64,000 nt of DNA from Prionace glauca (GCA_037974335.1 CM075760.1:7003432-7067431), one strand, 5' to 3'. Shown: positions 33,856 to 45,654, numbered from the stretch's first letter. The notes: generated from the letters alone by a model not told the origin. Program-made: numbers and translations.

Positions 33856-35405
33856 ACAAAGAACAAAGAACAATCCAGCACGGGAAACAGGCCCTTCGGC
33901 CCAACGAGCCCGCGCCGCCACATCACCCTGCACCTATTCTACCCTGCATATCTATGAATGGAACCCTACTCAGTCAGATACAGGGAAGAAATAGTGTCAA
34001 TTTTGTAAAAACCGATTAGCCTCAGAGCACATTTTTGGGGTGTGGGAGGAAACCGGAGCGCCCGGAGGAAACCCACGCAACCACAGGGAGAATGCTCAAA
34101 CTCCCACAGACACAGGCCCAAATCCATGTGTCTGCACAGCCAGCAGTGCTAGTCACTGAGCTGTTGCGGCGCCCATCTACCGGTCCAGGATCAAGCACAC
34201 ACACCGACACGAAGTCCTAGGCCACTCCTGGAACTTCCAAGAGCAGCCCAGGCACGACCCGCCGTGTGAATGTCCCTCGTTTGACACGAGGTGGACCTCC
34301 ACCTGTGGAATAAAGTCAAAAATATTAATCTTACAGCCTGCCTTTCCGGTGTCTCCCGAGGTTTAACCCTATTTAATATCCCCTACCGTATCCCTCCATT
34401 CTCGTTTCACTCATGTGCCTATCTAACTGCATCTTAAACGAGTCCAATGTTCCTGCCTCCACCACCCTACTCGGTAGCGCGTTCCAGACCCCTACAACTC
34501 TCTGCGTAAAGAACCTTCTTCTCACCTCCAAATTATACCTCTCCCCCCTCACCCTTAAATGATGACCTCTCGTGTTTGTATCTAGTCTAGGGAGCAGTCT
34601 CTCACTATTAACTCTATCCATTCCCTTCATTATCTTATATACTTCTATCATGTCCGCTCTCAATCTCCGCCTTTCCAAGGAGAATAGTCCTAGTTTCTTC
34701 AACCTCTCCTCGTAACCCAGTCCCCCCATGCCAGGCAACATCCTGGTAAACCTCCTCTGCACCCTTTCCAGAGACTCCACGTCCTTCCGGTAGTAAGGTG
34801 ACCAGAACTGGACGCAGTACTCCAAATGCGGTCTAACCAACGTTCTGTACAACTGAAGCATTAGACGGCAGCTTTTATACTCTATGCCCCTTCCTATAAA
34901 GGCCAACATCCCATAAGCCTTCCTGACAACCTTCTCCACTTGTGATGCAACCTTCATGGATTTGTGAACCTGCACTCCCAGGTCCCTCTGTATGTCTATA
35001 CTCCTAATCGGCCTCCCTTTAATCACATATCTCCTCTCTGCATTATTCCGTCCAAAATGCATCACCTCGCATTTGTCAGGATTAAATGCCATCTGCCACC
35101 TATCTGCCCACTGCACCAACCTATCTATATCCTGTTGTATCACCTGACAATCCAGTTCCGTACCCGCCAACCCTGCCATCTTGGTGTCATCAGCAAACTT
35201 GCTGATCACACCACCTACGCCCTCTTCCAAGTCATTTATGTTGACTACAAAGAGGAGAGGTCCCAGTACTGAGCCCTGCGGCACACCACTGGTCACTGGC
35301 CTCCAACCCGACAAGGTCCCCTCCAAAGCTACCCTCTGTCTCCTATTTCCCAGCCAGTTCTCAATCTACCTGGCCTCGTATCCCATGCGCCTTACCCTTT
35401 TCTAC
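33856..35405 (-). mobile_element. LINE family B (CR1-type), long copy
   Basis: A 317-residue open frame (35326-34373) contains [59 protein letters not shown] and [19 protein letters not shown] and ends MSETRMEGYGRGY. About 80 bp more coding sequence lies upstream, with one stop (IENWLGNRRQR region). Downstream (lower coordinates) is the 3' region with a SINE-like body and a TTCTTTG-repeat end at 33856. Confidence 0.9.
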
Positions 35406-35414
35406 CAGCCTCCT

Positions 35415-35915
35415 TTAAACCTTGCCTCGCACTTTAAACCTATGTCCCCCAGTAATTGGCTTTTCCAACCTGGGAAAAAAGCTTCTGACTATCCATTCTG
35501 TTCTTACCCTTCATAATCTTGTAGACTTCTATCAGGTCGCCCCTCAACCTCCGTCTGTCCGGTGAGAACAAACCAAATTTCTCCAACGTCTCATAGGTAA
35601 TGCCTTCCATACCAGGCAACATCCTGGTTAATCTTTTCTGTATCCTCTCCAAAGCCCCCACATCCTTCTGGTAGTGTGACGACCAGAATTGAACATTATA
35701 TTCCAAGCGCGGCTGAACTGAGGTAGTATAAATCTGCAACATAGCTTGCCAATTTTTAAAATCAGTGCCCTGGCTGATGAAGGCAAGCATGCCGTATGTC
35801 TTCTTGACTACTTTCTCCACCTGCGTTGCCGCTTTCAGTGACCTTGGTACATGTACACCCAGGTCCCTCTGCCTTTCAATACTCTTTATGGTTCTGCCAT
35901 TTACCGAGCACCATG
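35415..35915 (-). mobile_element. CR1-type LINE fragment (family C)
   Basis: A minus-strand frame of 126 residues: VVKKTYGMLAFISQGTDF, YNVQFWSSHYQKDV, LTRMLPGMEGITYE, RRRLRGDLIEVYKIMKG. It differs clearly from families A and B, so it is a third, older family. Confidence 0.75.
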
Positions 35916-35929
35916 GGATTTACTGTAGA

Positions 35930-36360
35930 TGAGCACCAAAGCGGAATGGCAACACTACCAGAGAATGGAGAACTAGAGTTCTCCCAGAAAAGCAGCAACG
36001 TGTGAAAATGATGGCACCCAACGTGGGGCTGGAACCCGCCGATCATTGATGCTGATTAGTTAATGTTGTTCATCAGAATTACCACAAAATGGTTTATCAC
36101 AGATTGATACTAACACTGTTCTTTTGAATGTAATGAGATGCAGCAAAACTGAATGCAATAGAATGGTCCTTATGATGCCTCAGCTTCAGGTACTCAGGTT
36201 AAATTTCTCGAATAACTGTCTGCACCCTATCACTGCCTTTCACTATCTGTGTTTGTTCTCAGCCTGTTGCCCATGTGACATTTCCAGTTCAGAAGCAAAA
36301 CTACAAATCTCACTCCACTGATTCTGACAGAGATGCTTTCGACCAGGAAGTAATTCAGGA
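35930..36360. repeat. tRNA-block duplicate with decayed tRNA-Lys
   Basis: Matches parts of 14400-14760 and 16600-16780 in order, and the flank of the tRNA-Lys at 57.9 kb. A 3' half of tRNA-Lys (minus strand; GGCACCCAACGTGGGGCTGG and onwards) is preserved at 36012-36042, the rest is lost. tRNA-Phe and tRNA-Leu are absent from this copy. Confidence 0.65.
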
Positions 36361-36439
36361 TTGCTTATCAAAAACATTAATTTTTAACATATCGAAACCA
36401 GCCTGTGAACCTGCAAGGGCCGAACACGAATCACGAGAG

Positions 36440-37155
36440 CAGAAAGGTTGTAGGGCGTTTAGGAAAGTTACAGAACATCGAAATCTAGGGGTACATGGTC
36501 AGAGCTCATTGAAAGCGGAGTCACAGATGGACATGATGGTGAAGAAGGCATCCGACATGTTTAGTTTCATTGGTCAGAACACTGAATACAGGAGTTGTAC
36601 AAGACACTGACATACTGTGTTTAGTTCTGGTCGCTCTATTATAGAACGGATATTATTAAACTAGAAAGAGTGCAGAAAAGATTCATTAGGATGCTCCCGG
36701 GACTTGATGGTTTGAGTTATAAGGAATGGTTGGATAGACTGGGGCTTTTTCTTTCTGGAGATAAGAGGCTGAGGGGTTATGTTATCGAGGTCGATAAAAT
36801 AATGTGAGGTATAGACCAGCTGGATAGTCAATATCTTTTCCCAACTGTAGGAGAGTGTAATACTAGAGGGCATAGGTTTAAGGAGAGAGAAGTGATATAA
36901 ATGGGTCCAGATGGACTTTTTTTCACACAAAGGGTCGTGAGTTTCTGGAACAAGCTGCCAGAGGTAGTAGTAGAGGCGGGTATGATTTTGTTTTTAAAAA
37001 GTGCTTAGACAAGTACAAGAGTAAGATGGCTATCGAGGAATGTGGGCCAAATGCGGGCAATTGGGAGTAGCTTACAAGTTTAAAAAGGGCGGCATGGACA
37101 AGTTGGGCCGAAAGACCTGCTTCCATACTGTAAACCTTTGTGACTTTATGACTCT
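36440..37155 (+). mobile_element. Old CR1-type LINE (family D)
   Basis: Plus-strand order matches a LINE C-terminal half: HRNLGVHGQSSLKAESQ, MVKKASDMFSFIG, then a stretch like GLFLSGDKRLRGYVIEV, FFTQRVVSFWNKLPEVVVEA and a 3' end with GTTGGGCCGAAAGACCTGC. Several stops. Confidence 0.7.
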
Positions 37156-39198
37156 ACCTTCCTGATTCCCCCAGATACTGATTACAGATGAGTCAGCCTC
37201 CGGTTTAAGTAGACGAATGAGATATCATCTTGTAAAATGCGATTGGCAGAACAACTTGTCAGGAATTATTATTGATATATGTTAACTGAATGATTGATGT
37301 TTAAACTAATATGAGGCCGAAATGATCGGTACGAAAATCTATAATTGACCTGTTATTGGTGGCACATGTTCGATGCATCGGAAAGGTTCTGCCGCTTTGT
37401 CCCAGAGCCACATAACCTTTTTGGTCATCTCCAAGCAGCTGCTTCTTGTGTTTTAGTTTCAAATAAATGTTTCGTCCTTACACAGAGATATCTGCCTCGT
37501 GAGTTTTGTCTGTAGTTAAAGACAGTATTGGTCATCTCAAATTATCCCACAACACTCGTCATAATTTGAAAATTTATAATCTAGAATGTGCTTATGTGAA
37601 ATACACCCCAGTCTCTTGGTTTCACCTCATGGTTTGCGCCTCTGCTCTGTATATGTTCTCTATCTAGTTGTGGCATGCCTGCCTTGTAAGTATTTCATCG
37701 GACGAAATATAGAGAGATTCACCCTGTTAATCCATGCTGCAGCGGCTCTGATAGTGTATTTAAGGGGCAGTGTAAAGGAAACTATCTTCTGCCACACACT
37801 GCCCTGCATCGGCCTCTGATGAAGCAGAGCCTTTGCTTTTTAGAATTAGCTGAAACTCGGTCAGCAACAGACCGGTTTATGAGTGAAATCGCCGAGGTTC
37901 TCCTCATTCTTCATTCATTCAGTCCCTGGGTTCCATCATAAAAAAGGCGGAGATGAAGGTGTCTTTACATAAATTGGCCACTGGGTGGCGGAGCGACTCT
38001 TCCATTGAACGCCCTTGAGTTCAACCGCATCCCACACATGACTGGGAGGACATGCCTGTCTGGGAAAGGGGGAAACCGTATAATAGGGAAAATGGAGCGG
38101 AGTTGGTGAGAATTGGAAAACGGAATTAAGCCAAACCAGAGATGGTTAAATTTTCATTCAGTATTTATTTTACAAAATCAGAGAATATTTTATTGCGACA
38201 TTATTTTTTAAAGTTAGAAAAGTGAATATAACGATTGAACTTCACATTGAGAACAGAACACATGCACATGGAATCCGTCAATATTTGTACATCTGTTACA
38301 TACATCAGAAACTGAAAACAGGATCTTAAAGAAAGAGTAATTAAGAATGAGGAATGAGAAACGTTTCTTATTTATACATGATATTGAAACTATGGGGAAA
38401 CTATTCACCATAATTACATTATAACAAAAAATGCCTCCTACGTTTCACACTGAAAACTGAAATAACATCTAATGTTGCTTCAGTTACAGATTCAGAACGA
38501 TAAACTGAGAGAAATTTACTGATAGAGCCACCAAGAGGAAATATTATATACGAGCCATACAAATCAGCTGAAGGAAATCTGCAGCGTCCAAAATTCAACC
38601 CATTACTTGATCTGTAAAAGAAAGATATAATAATGAAGCAGATGTTTATGATGCGGAACAGTAATGTTGGAGTTTTTAATCAGTGAAACATTGAGAGATT
38701 TTACTATTAACAAAGTATTTTTAAGGGGAATTTTTGAAATGACATTCTCAGACAAGTTACATTTTCTAAACTCTGCATTTTCATGGCACTTCGAAAAGAA
38801 TGGCAGGACGATAGAGACAGAGACCAGAAGAAAGAAGGTGGAACCCTGAAGATGTCAGAAAGAGAAAGAGGAACAGTGAGACGAAATAATTATTTCTGAC
38901 TCTCATTTATTGGTGCGCCACTTCGATCGGTACTGACAGAACTTCCAGGCATATCCCTGAAAAACGACCTCAGTTTCTGAGTAAATGAAGCCAGTTTCTG
39001 ATCTGGGTTACACTGTATGTTAGATTGGAAGAATCAACACATCGAGAATAACCTGTATTTTCTGTCGAACTCGAAAGAATTACCATGTATTCCCCTTATT
39101 CCTCACTGTTCTTGCTGTGTGTTGAGTCTCTGTACAGTCAGTGTGTTATTTAGGAGTTGTGTTTAATTTCTGACTTTTGGAACAGTGTGTTACAAGAA
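37156..39198. other. No gene recognised
   Basis: About 2 kb of AT-rich, apparently unique sequence between the repeat-rich region and the V cluster. 37370-37560 faintly resembles a dispersed repeat end. No exon is supported. Confidence 0.4.
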
Positions 39199-39463
39199 CC
39201 AATAGTTATGATTCGTTGTCCAGGCTCCTTCTGAATTAACAATTCAGGAAGGACAGAGCACAATACCGGACTGTGGTTAGTCAACAACATGCCGCGAACC
39301 AATTCTGTTCGAGTACATCCAGGTCCTTTATACTCAATACGGATGCAGTGCGGATACTTATTTCAAGATTTGCCAAACTTTCTACTGTTTGCACAAAGGA
39401 AACAAAACTGCTCATTTAAATATTCCGGGGCTCTTCTCTCTGGCAACGTTGTGTATTTCTGGA
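39199..39463 (+). pseudogene. Decayed TCR V segment (alpha/delta type)
   Basis: This is a V-exon fossil best seen by comparison with the intact V at 53.3 kb. Shared stretches are CTGAATTAAC then GGAAGGACAGA (FR1), ACATCCAGGTCC (FR2, YIQ), and AAAACTGCTCATTTAAATAT then CTCTCTGGCAACGTTGTGTA (FR3 to the second cysteine region, where the cysteine is lost). Frames are broken and there is an extra stretch in the middle. A faded signal follows: heptamer-like CCACTGC (39464-39470), a 23-bp spacer and nonamer-like GCAAAACCC (39494-39502). A leader was not found. Confidence 0.7.
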
Positions 39464-39526
39464 CCACTGCTGTCGAGGTTGAGCCGTTTCCGGGCAAAAC
39501 CCTAGACTGGGAGTTCCAGTGAGCTG

Positions 39527-39540
39527 CCACCAGAGGGAGC
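39527..39540 (+). promoter_or_regulatory. CTCF-like motif 3' of a V pseudogene
   Basis: CCACCAGAGGGAGC, one base from the common CTCF core CCACCAGAGGGCGC. It starts 24 bp after the faded nonamer of the 39.2-kb V fossil. Two other V fossils (50.2 and 60.8 kb) have a similar motif at 25 bp. Binding is inferred, not shown. Confidence 0.5.
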
Positions 39541-39889
39541 TCTCACACCGATGAATAGATTCACCTTCCACTGAGAGAATCACATGTGCCTTCCTGAAAC
39601 ATCAGCGCAGGACACAACCTCAACAAGAGGAAAGGGACATTTGACGAATTATATTACTTAATTTCAACGCAGTTGAGCTCGCTGATCTTCTTATAATTTT
39701 ATGTTCTCTTTTGTTTAGCAATTGTCTTTTGATTCAGTTTCCGTGCCTGTCGAGTATTCATCAACTCAATCCCCATCAGGTTCTGAAGTCTTTTTATCAC
39801 GGCCTGTTCTCTGGGTTTATTTGATCCGAGAGTTTAGCTGCTTCAGAGAAAGTGAAAATTTCACACGGAAGTGACTGTGAACTTTAAAA

Positions 39890-40355
39890 TGCGATGTGGA
39901 GAAACAGGTCATATACAGACACAAACTCAATTTACAAGATAATGGTTGGAATGCGATCTTCACATGTAATCAAGTCTTAAAGTTACAGGCAGTGTGAGTG
40001 GAGAGAGGGCTAAACACAAGTTAAAGAGGTGTGTATTGTCTCCAGCCAGGATAGTTAGTGAGATTTTGCAAGCCCAGGCAAGTTGTGGGAGTTACAGATA
40101 GTATGACATAGACCAAGATCCCGGTTGAGTCCTCATGTGTGCGGAATTTGGCTATCAGTTTCTGCTCAGTGATTCTATGTTGTCGTGTGTCGTGGAGGCC
40201 ACCATGGAGAACGCTTACCAGAAGATCAGAGGCTGAATGCCCGTGACTGCTGAAGTGTTCATGAACAGGAAGGGAACACTCCTGCCTGGTGATTGTCGAG
40301 TGGTGTTCATTCGTTGTCGTAGCGTCTGCATGGCCTCTCCATTGGTGTTGAGAGA
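39890..40355 (-). mobile_element. Penelope-like element, 3' part
   Basis: On the minus strand it matches the 50.35-51.03 kb copy: the coding end around GGGAACACTCC / GAACGCTTACC and the 3' untranslated region with CTCACTAACTATCCTGGCTG. Both ends are truncated. Confidence 0.65.
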
Positions 40356-41725
40356 CTTCTTACTACCTTTAAAATAGACATTGAGAATAGAATTCCCCCA
40401 ACAAACTTCAGAATGTTTCTTTAATGCTGGAACGTTTGTGTTGCTATGAGTAACCCAGAATTTGCAGCTGCTAATTTACAGAGAAGGGCTTCATTCCTGC
40501 AACCCCATCTGGAAAAGTGCACCCGTTTCCCTATCGAGATGCCGAAAGCAGCCCAGCTCGAGTTGTTTTCTTTCAATATCAGCCAGCTCACTACTGAGAG
40601 GTCTCACAGACTCATAGAGACATAATGACTGACGTAGCAGGAAACTTGTGTTGATCCCAGGTTAATGAGACCTCTTGTGTGTTGCTGACAGTCACATTGC
40701 TGTTGCATCTGCCCGCGATGTTGTGCAACCCGCAGCAAACAGGGTTCAACTATATTTAAATGCTGTCTTTGTACAATAGTCAGATTGCTTTCCATCACTG
40801 TGAGTCCCAGCGATAGCACAGCGTCAATCAGCTACATACCCGTCAAATTGATGAATTTACTCGGTACCTGAAACTTTCCAAAGAAACGGATATATCTTCA
40901 CCAAATATCGATTTTTTTTCTTCAATATAAACAGGGGCTTTGTATCTGGATGTTGCCGGTACCAGTATAAGTTTTACTTGCTTATTGTTACATTATAAGT
41001 ACAAATAAAGTCACTGTTTCTCCTTCCGCCTCTAATTCTGAGGACAGTGACTGAGTGATAGAATCGCCATGGCTCAGGCCTGGAAAAAAAAAGTGTCCGA
41101 ACGGAAATAGATCAGACAGACTGAATATTTAGTTCAGTTTTAAACCATGTTTATATAATGAAAGTCAATATGAAATGTGTTTGATTCACAGTTTCCCGTT
41201 GGGAATAGTCCCCAAACAACCCAAATGCCGCATTGTCACTCTGCATAAGGGGGAGTTGGATATTTGAAGACAAAATTTCCAAACTTCATCCTGTATATTT
41301 TGCTGCCTGCCGTGTCTCGGGAGGTTCTCACTGCATTTCCCTGTGTCCGGGGTGGTTCTGTGGGGTTAGTAGTTGGTGAGCTGCCTGCCAGTGAATGGAT
41401 TCACCCTGAGCTGGGTTCAGTCAATGTTCTGATCAGACGAAATAGTTTCCTAGGTAGACACGTGGGACGAGATTTGTAACCGGAAACATGGGGTTACTGA
41501 TGGGGTTTATTTATTCCGGCTTCAGTTCTCTCTGTCAGATTCCAGTAGAATCGATATCCATGAGCGAGTCTCAGCTTCTTTCATCAGGTCGACAGAGGGG
41601 CGCCTCAGTTATAATTGGAGCGCGTTTGTGAATCCTTATTAATCCTTGTGATTCGATCCATATTCTAATTCTACACTGAACTCCCTGGACAATTGTTTCA
41701 ACAGAAGTTTCATGAGATCTGTAAA
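40356..41725. other. No gene recognised; V upstream region
   Basis: Mostly unassigned. The last few hundred bases are the 5' flank of the V at 41.7 kb; no clear TATA box was identified. Confidence 0.35.
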
Positions 41726-42058
41726 ATGCTCCGAATTTACAGATTCTCTTTGCTGTTTTTCACTCTGACCTGCACTGGGGTGACTGGAGCAGATGAGGTG
41801 ACGCAGCTTCCTCGGCGGATGGTTGTGAGTGAAGGGGGAACCGTATCCATGAACTGTACCACGGCCACTGATTTTTACAGCTTGCATTGGTACAGACAGT
41901 CCCAGAATCAGCCACCGCAGTATCTGGTGATGGCCACAAGAGAATCCGATGAAAGCCAGAGGATCACTGCCTCAATCGGCGGAGGCAACAAATTCAGCGC
42001 CATGACTGTGAGAGACGCCGGAGTTACAGACACCGCCACCTATCTCTGTGCCGTGAGG
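41726..42058 (+). CDS. TCR V segment, alpha/delta type, intronless
   Basis: Encodes an antigen-receptor V domain for joining to J by RAG recombination. Leader MLRIYRFSLLFFTLTCTG runs straight into the V domain in one 333-bp frame; no intron is visible between them, whereas the other intact V segments here have one. Domain marks: first cysteine in VSMNCTT, tryptophan in LHWYRQ, a short FR3 (KFSAMTVRD), and DTATYLCAVR with the second cysteine. It ends exactly at the heptamer. No stops. CAVR and the FR pattern favour TRAV or TRDV over other loci. The open frame extending past 42058 runs through the signal and is not part of the gene. Confidence 0.85.
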
Positions 42059-42097
42059 CACAATGTGACAAACACAGGGTGGTCCCATACAAAAACC
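42059..42097 (+). other. 23-RSS of the 41.7-kb V
   Basis: Heptamer CACAATG (42059-42065), spacer 23 bp, nonamer ACAAAAACC (42089-42097). Spacer and nonamer are canonical and the heptamer has one change from CACAGTG. Confidence 0.95.
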
Positions 42098-43325
42098 TGC
42101 ACCGACTGCGAGAGACATCCTGGAGTATCGGTAGAGTGGTGGAATTATAATAAAAAGCCCATTAACAAACGAAATAAAATATAGAATCTACTGATTAACA
42201 TTCCGTTAGAAATGAAGGTAGATGAAAACAGATGGAGAAGGGAGAAGGGACACGGAAACCGGAATGAGTGAGCAGCAATTGGAATTAGAAAAGTTGAATC
42301 TTCATAGAGAAGTGGACAGAAAATGAGGAAATTATTGAAAAACAAGTGGAAGACATTGAGAAAGAAATCACTTAGCGTGATAGATTAAAGGTCAGATAAA
42401 TAAAGAGAAACTTTAACAAAGTAGATTGGGATTTTTGTTTAACATTACTAATATTTACTTGTTATTTAAATGGTTCAATTTTCTGAAACGTGTCACCGAA
42501 AGAGCAACAATTGGAAATCGCTCTATTGGTAAATTTGGGCTTTGCTCATGATTCCGGCTAAAGCATTTTCAAATAAACTTCATTGCAGTGTTAATGTAAT
42601 CCTTCTTGTAACACCGATAAATAAACATTAAAACAAAAAAAACATGGAGAACCAGCTACAGATGGTATTAAACAGATACAGATTCCGAGGTTTATTTACA
42701 AGAAGCAGGTTTCAGAACACAAGGGGTCACATGTAAGCCTGCACACATCATTGTCGACAACACAGTTCAAACACACATGGGTCCGTTCAGTGACTCTTCA
42801 AACCTTTAGCGTTAACCTCAGTGATAGTGTTTAAGAGAGACTGGGAAAGATGGTGAGGGAATGAGAGAGCATTATACTCAGCGGAGAATTGAGCAAATGG
42901 GAGTATTTTCTGTGGAGCAGCAATTCTGTTCAGAAGTGATTGTCAGACTTGTATCCAATCAAGGCAGGTTTGGAAAAGGTTGAAAAGGAGCAGAGACAAT
43001 CGGCTCGCCCCTCAATGCGAGACTGGATGGCGGTATTTCCCCTGATCTTTATGCAGTGGAGGGAGCGATTAGCAGACTGCGGTTTGAGCAGTCGACTGTT
43101 AGAGGATGCGATGGTTCATGCAAAACTGTAATGGGGACAATCTATAAGTAATTTTCAGAAACAAGTGGATAAATATTTGACCAGCAAATGGTCTCACATT
43201 GAATGGGGGAATGTGAAGCTCTCGCCGCTCCTCTCCCTCCCCAACATTCAGAGTCTGGGCCTCAGCTGCAAGTCCCAGTTTAGAGAGTAGATCCTGATTG
43301 ATGCTCTTGTGTATCTTCATCAATC
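42098..43325. other. No gene recognised
   Basis: Sequence between two V segments. An open frame at 42940-43131 matches nothing I know. The last part is the 5' flank of the next V. Confidence 0.4.
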
Positions 43326-43753
43326 ATGGAGAGAAATCCCCGCAAAGAGTTATTTCCAGTTGGAGCTCTGATGCTGCTGATATTGTGTGAGTTTATTTAT
43401 TTACTCAGACGGATTACTTTAACAATCCCATCATACCGTGTAGTTAGAGATTGATTTTCTTCTGTTCACAGACGTTCAGTGTGAGGATCAGAGCTCCCAT
43501 CGTGAGCAGGTCGTGTCTCGGGAAGGGGAGCGGGTTGAACTCAAGTGTCGGATCTCTGTTGCTCCAGGTCATACAGTAGCCTGGTACAGACAAACACTGA
43601 GAGGACCTCCAACAATTCTCGCCTCCATTTACCAGGGGAATGTGACCGAAGGACGATATACACAGTCCTTTGACCGAGTAAAGAATTCCTACACCATGTC
43701 TATAGATGGGACCGCGGTCCTGTTCTCCGGAATGTATCTCTGTGCGAAGCAGA
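43326..43753 (+). CDS. TCR V segment, two exons
   Basis: Leader exon 43326-43386 (MERNPRKELFPVGALMLLIL plus one base), donor T|GTGAGT, an 85-bp intron, acceptor TTCACAG, V exon 43472-43753. The junction codon is Y (phase 1). V marks: VELKCRI (first cysteine), VAWYRQTLRG (tryptophan), EGRYTQSFDRVKNSYTMS (FR3), SGMYLCAKQ (second cysteine). No stops. With the fossil at 44.2 kb it forms a subgroup with an EGR(Y/F)-type FR3, unlike the other V segments here. The locus type (alpha, delta or other TCR) is less certain than for the CALR group. Confidence 0.8.
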
Positions 43754-43792
43754 CACAGTGAGACAAAGAGCGGATCCCCTGGTATAATATTC
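43754..43792 (+). other. RSS of the 43.5-kb V, weak nonamer
   Basis: Heptamer CACAGTG (43754-43760) is perfect, and the 23-bp spacer is followed by ATAATATTC (43784-43792), only about half matching ACAAAAACC. Recombination may be inefficient. Confidence 0.7.
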
Positions 43793-44233
43793 AGTTCACT
43801 GCCCGGCCTCCGCTGCACTTTTAAGTTTTCTGCAAACCAGAAATGCCATTAATATTCTTCAATGTTACTTTCGCACATTTAATGTCCTATCTAGATAGCG
43901 TTCTAACATCCTAAAGTTGTCTTTAAAGATGCAGAGTATCGAAGCGTATTAAGTTTAAAAACAAAACTGTTCCGCTGTTCCACAAGCAAATTAAAGAGAA
44001 AGGCAGAAAAATCTGCCTGTCAAGTATCTAGATGGATAATCGAGAAAAAGATAGATCAACAAGGACATAGGTAAATATTCAGATTGATAAGGGGTAGATA
44101 TGTTGACAGTTAGACGCAGACAGACAGATAGGTGGATAGACCGTTAGTTAACTTTTTTAGCCAATATGCATAAGAGCTTTATTTAATTATCCCTCTATGT
44201 ATCTTTATGTTAATTTTGTTCTTGTTTTGACAG

Positions 44234-44513
44234 ATGTTCATTGTCACTCGAAGACACTTCAGATATCAATGTATCGGGTAAATCAAGGACAGACCATCTC
44301 TCTTCATCACAATATTGCTGTTACTGGGAATGAGTTTGTATTTTGGTACCGGCAATTCACCGATCAAGCTCCAGAGAAAGTCGTTTCCACATTCAGAGAT
44401 GAAACAGCTGAGGGAAGGTTTAAAGTATCGTAGGCAGTGAGAAAGGATACATCGGTCTCAGCGTTAACACGGTCGAACTGTCAGCTGCTGCGGTGGATAC
44501 AGTGCAGTTGAGG
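44234..44513 (+). pseudogene. Decayed TCR V segment (43.5-kb subgroup)
   Basis: The V exon follows a TTTTGACAG acceptor: DVHCHSKTLQ, then GQTISLHHN where the first cysteine should be, FVFWYRQ, and AEGRFKVS followed by a stop (TAG at 44431-44433). The rest of FR3 is frame-shifted up to the signal. No leader exon was found. It is related to the 43.5-kb V by the EGRF FR3 pattern. Confidence 0.85.
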
Positions 44514-44552
44514 CACTGTGAAACAGAGAGATGCAAAGCCTGTACAGTAACT
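44514..44552 (+). other. RSS of the 44.2-kb V pseudogene
   Basis: Heptamer CACTGTG (44514-44520), 23-bp spacer, nonamer ACAGTAACT (44544-44552). The spacing is retained and the sequence drifted. Confidence 0.75.
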
Positions 44553-44933
44553 CACTCGACATGGGCACTGTGGAGACAAACATCCCATGGTCTTTAGAAG
44601 AGAACGTAGTTCAATCAATATCGATATAACAAGTTTTTCTAGCGAGTTATATGATGGAATTAATAGAACTTGCAGAAAAACCCACATTAGAAATATACAA
44701 ATTACTCCTTGACTCATCATAAAACTGAGACAAATGATCTTGTATCAATATGAAGCAGCAAATGGAGAAAAATGAAAACAATAACAAACGTATCAGATAT
44801 AGAATAGTAACATAGATGTAAAAAAACCATAATAAACTATTGCAATATAAATCCAGTGATATCATGTAACAATATTCGAGAACAACATAGAGGATCATTG
44901 CTTCACTGATGACGTTCTCTTTAGTTAAACCTT

Positions 44934-45350
44934 GTAGAACCGTCAGTTCCCCCTGTTACAGGTGACAGCTGGTGTTACAGGAAATATCTGCGCGCCTCAA
45001 CACCACAAACTGCAGTGTATTTAGAGCAATAGCTTTTATGTCAATTATGGAATACCGGGCACTGAAGCAGGTCTTCTGGACAAGAAGGTTTGGGTTCGAA
45101 ACTGCTTTGTGATCTTTTGGCAGCAGAGCTGTGTTCTCCTTGTCACCAAGTGTTGAATATCAGGGTCTGAATTCTTCCAGTATGCCTAATAACAGGTGGT
45201 GAGAACAGAACAGGTTCCTGGTCACTCATACTGCAGGAGGTAATGAAAGCCACTGCAGTAATTTGTCAGGCATAATCATGGAGCAATCTAATGGAAATCT
45301 GTGGTCACCTAGCGCCACGTCAAGGCATGATGCCTGGAGGATGAGGTGGG
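44934..45350 (+). repeat. Inverted repeat, left arm
   Basis: This block recurs reversed at 54360-55072. Shared pieces are CTTGTAGAACCGTCAGTTCC at the outer edge and, after an unrelated middle, the region with GGCATAATCATGGAGC and TGGCGCTA-type words. It is either a dispersed repeat or part of an inverted duplication that includes the V segments at 46.6 and 53.9 kb. Confidence 0.7.
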
Positions 45351-45654
45351 AACAGGAGACTTAGAGAGTGAACTCTGTAGAGCGTTGTATCCTAATGTCA
45401 TTGGGTAGCCTGAGTACGACGTTCAAGACAATATCGATCGTCAATATGGCTCCTCAATGTAGCAGAAAGAGAGCGAGGATGGATGAAAAGACAGAAAGAG
45501 AGAGAGAGGTGTCCATTATTTAGTTCAAATTTGCGACAAGTTCAATGTAACCGGCATATTTGAATTCCCCAATCCCTTTACTCTAGGGTCAGAGTGATGA
45601 GAATTTCTGATTGAGAATTCTTACTGCCTCCTGCGGTGATGAAGTTTGTAACAT

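Noticed and set aside
34964-35272. Plus-strand frames over the 34-35 kb region
   Set aside because: They are antisense shadows of the LINE family B frame.
36012-36042. TGGCACCCAACGTGGGG-type sequences here and at 14.63 kb resemble a tRNA-Lys primer-binding site of a retrovirus
   Set aside because: No long terminal repeat or retroviral gene is nearby, and the flanks match the intact tRNA-Lys locus at 57.9 kb, so these are decayed tRNA genes.
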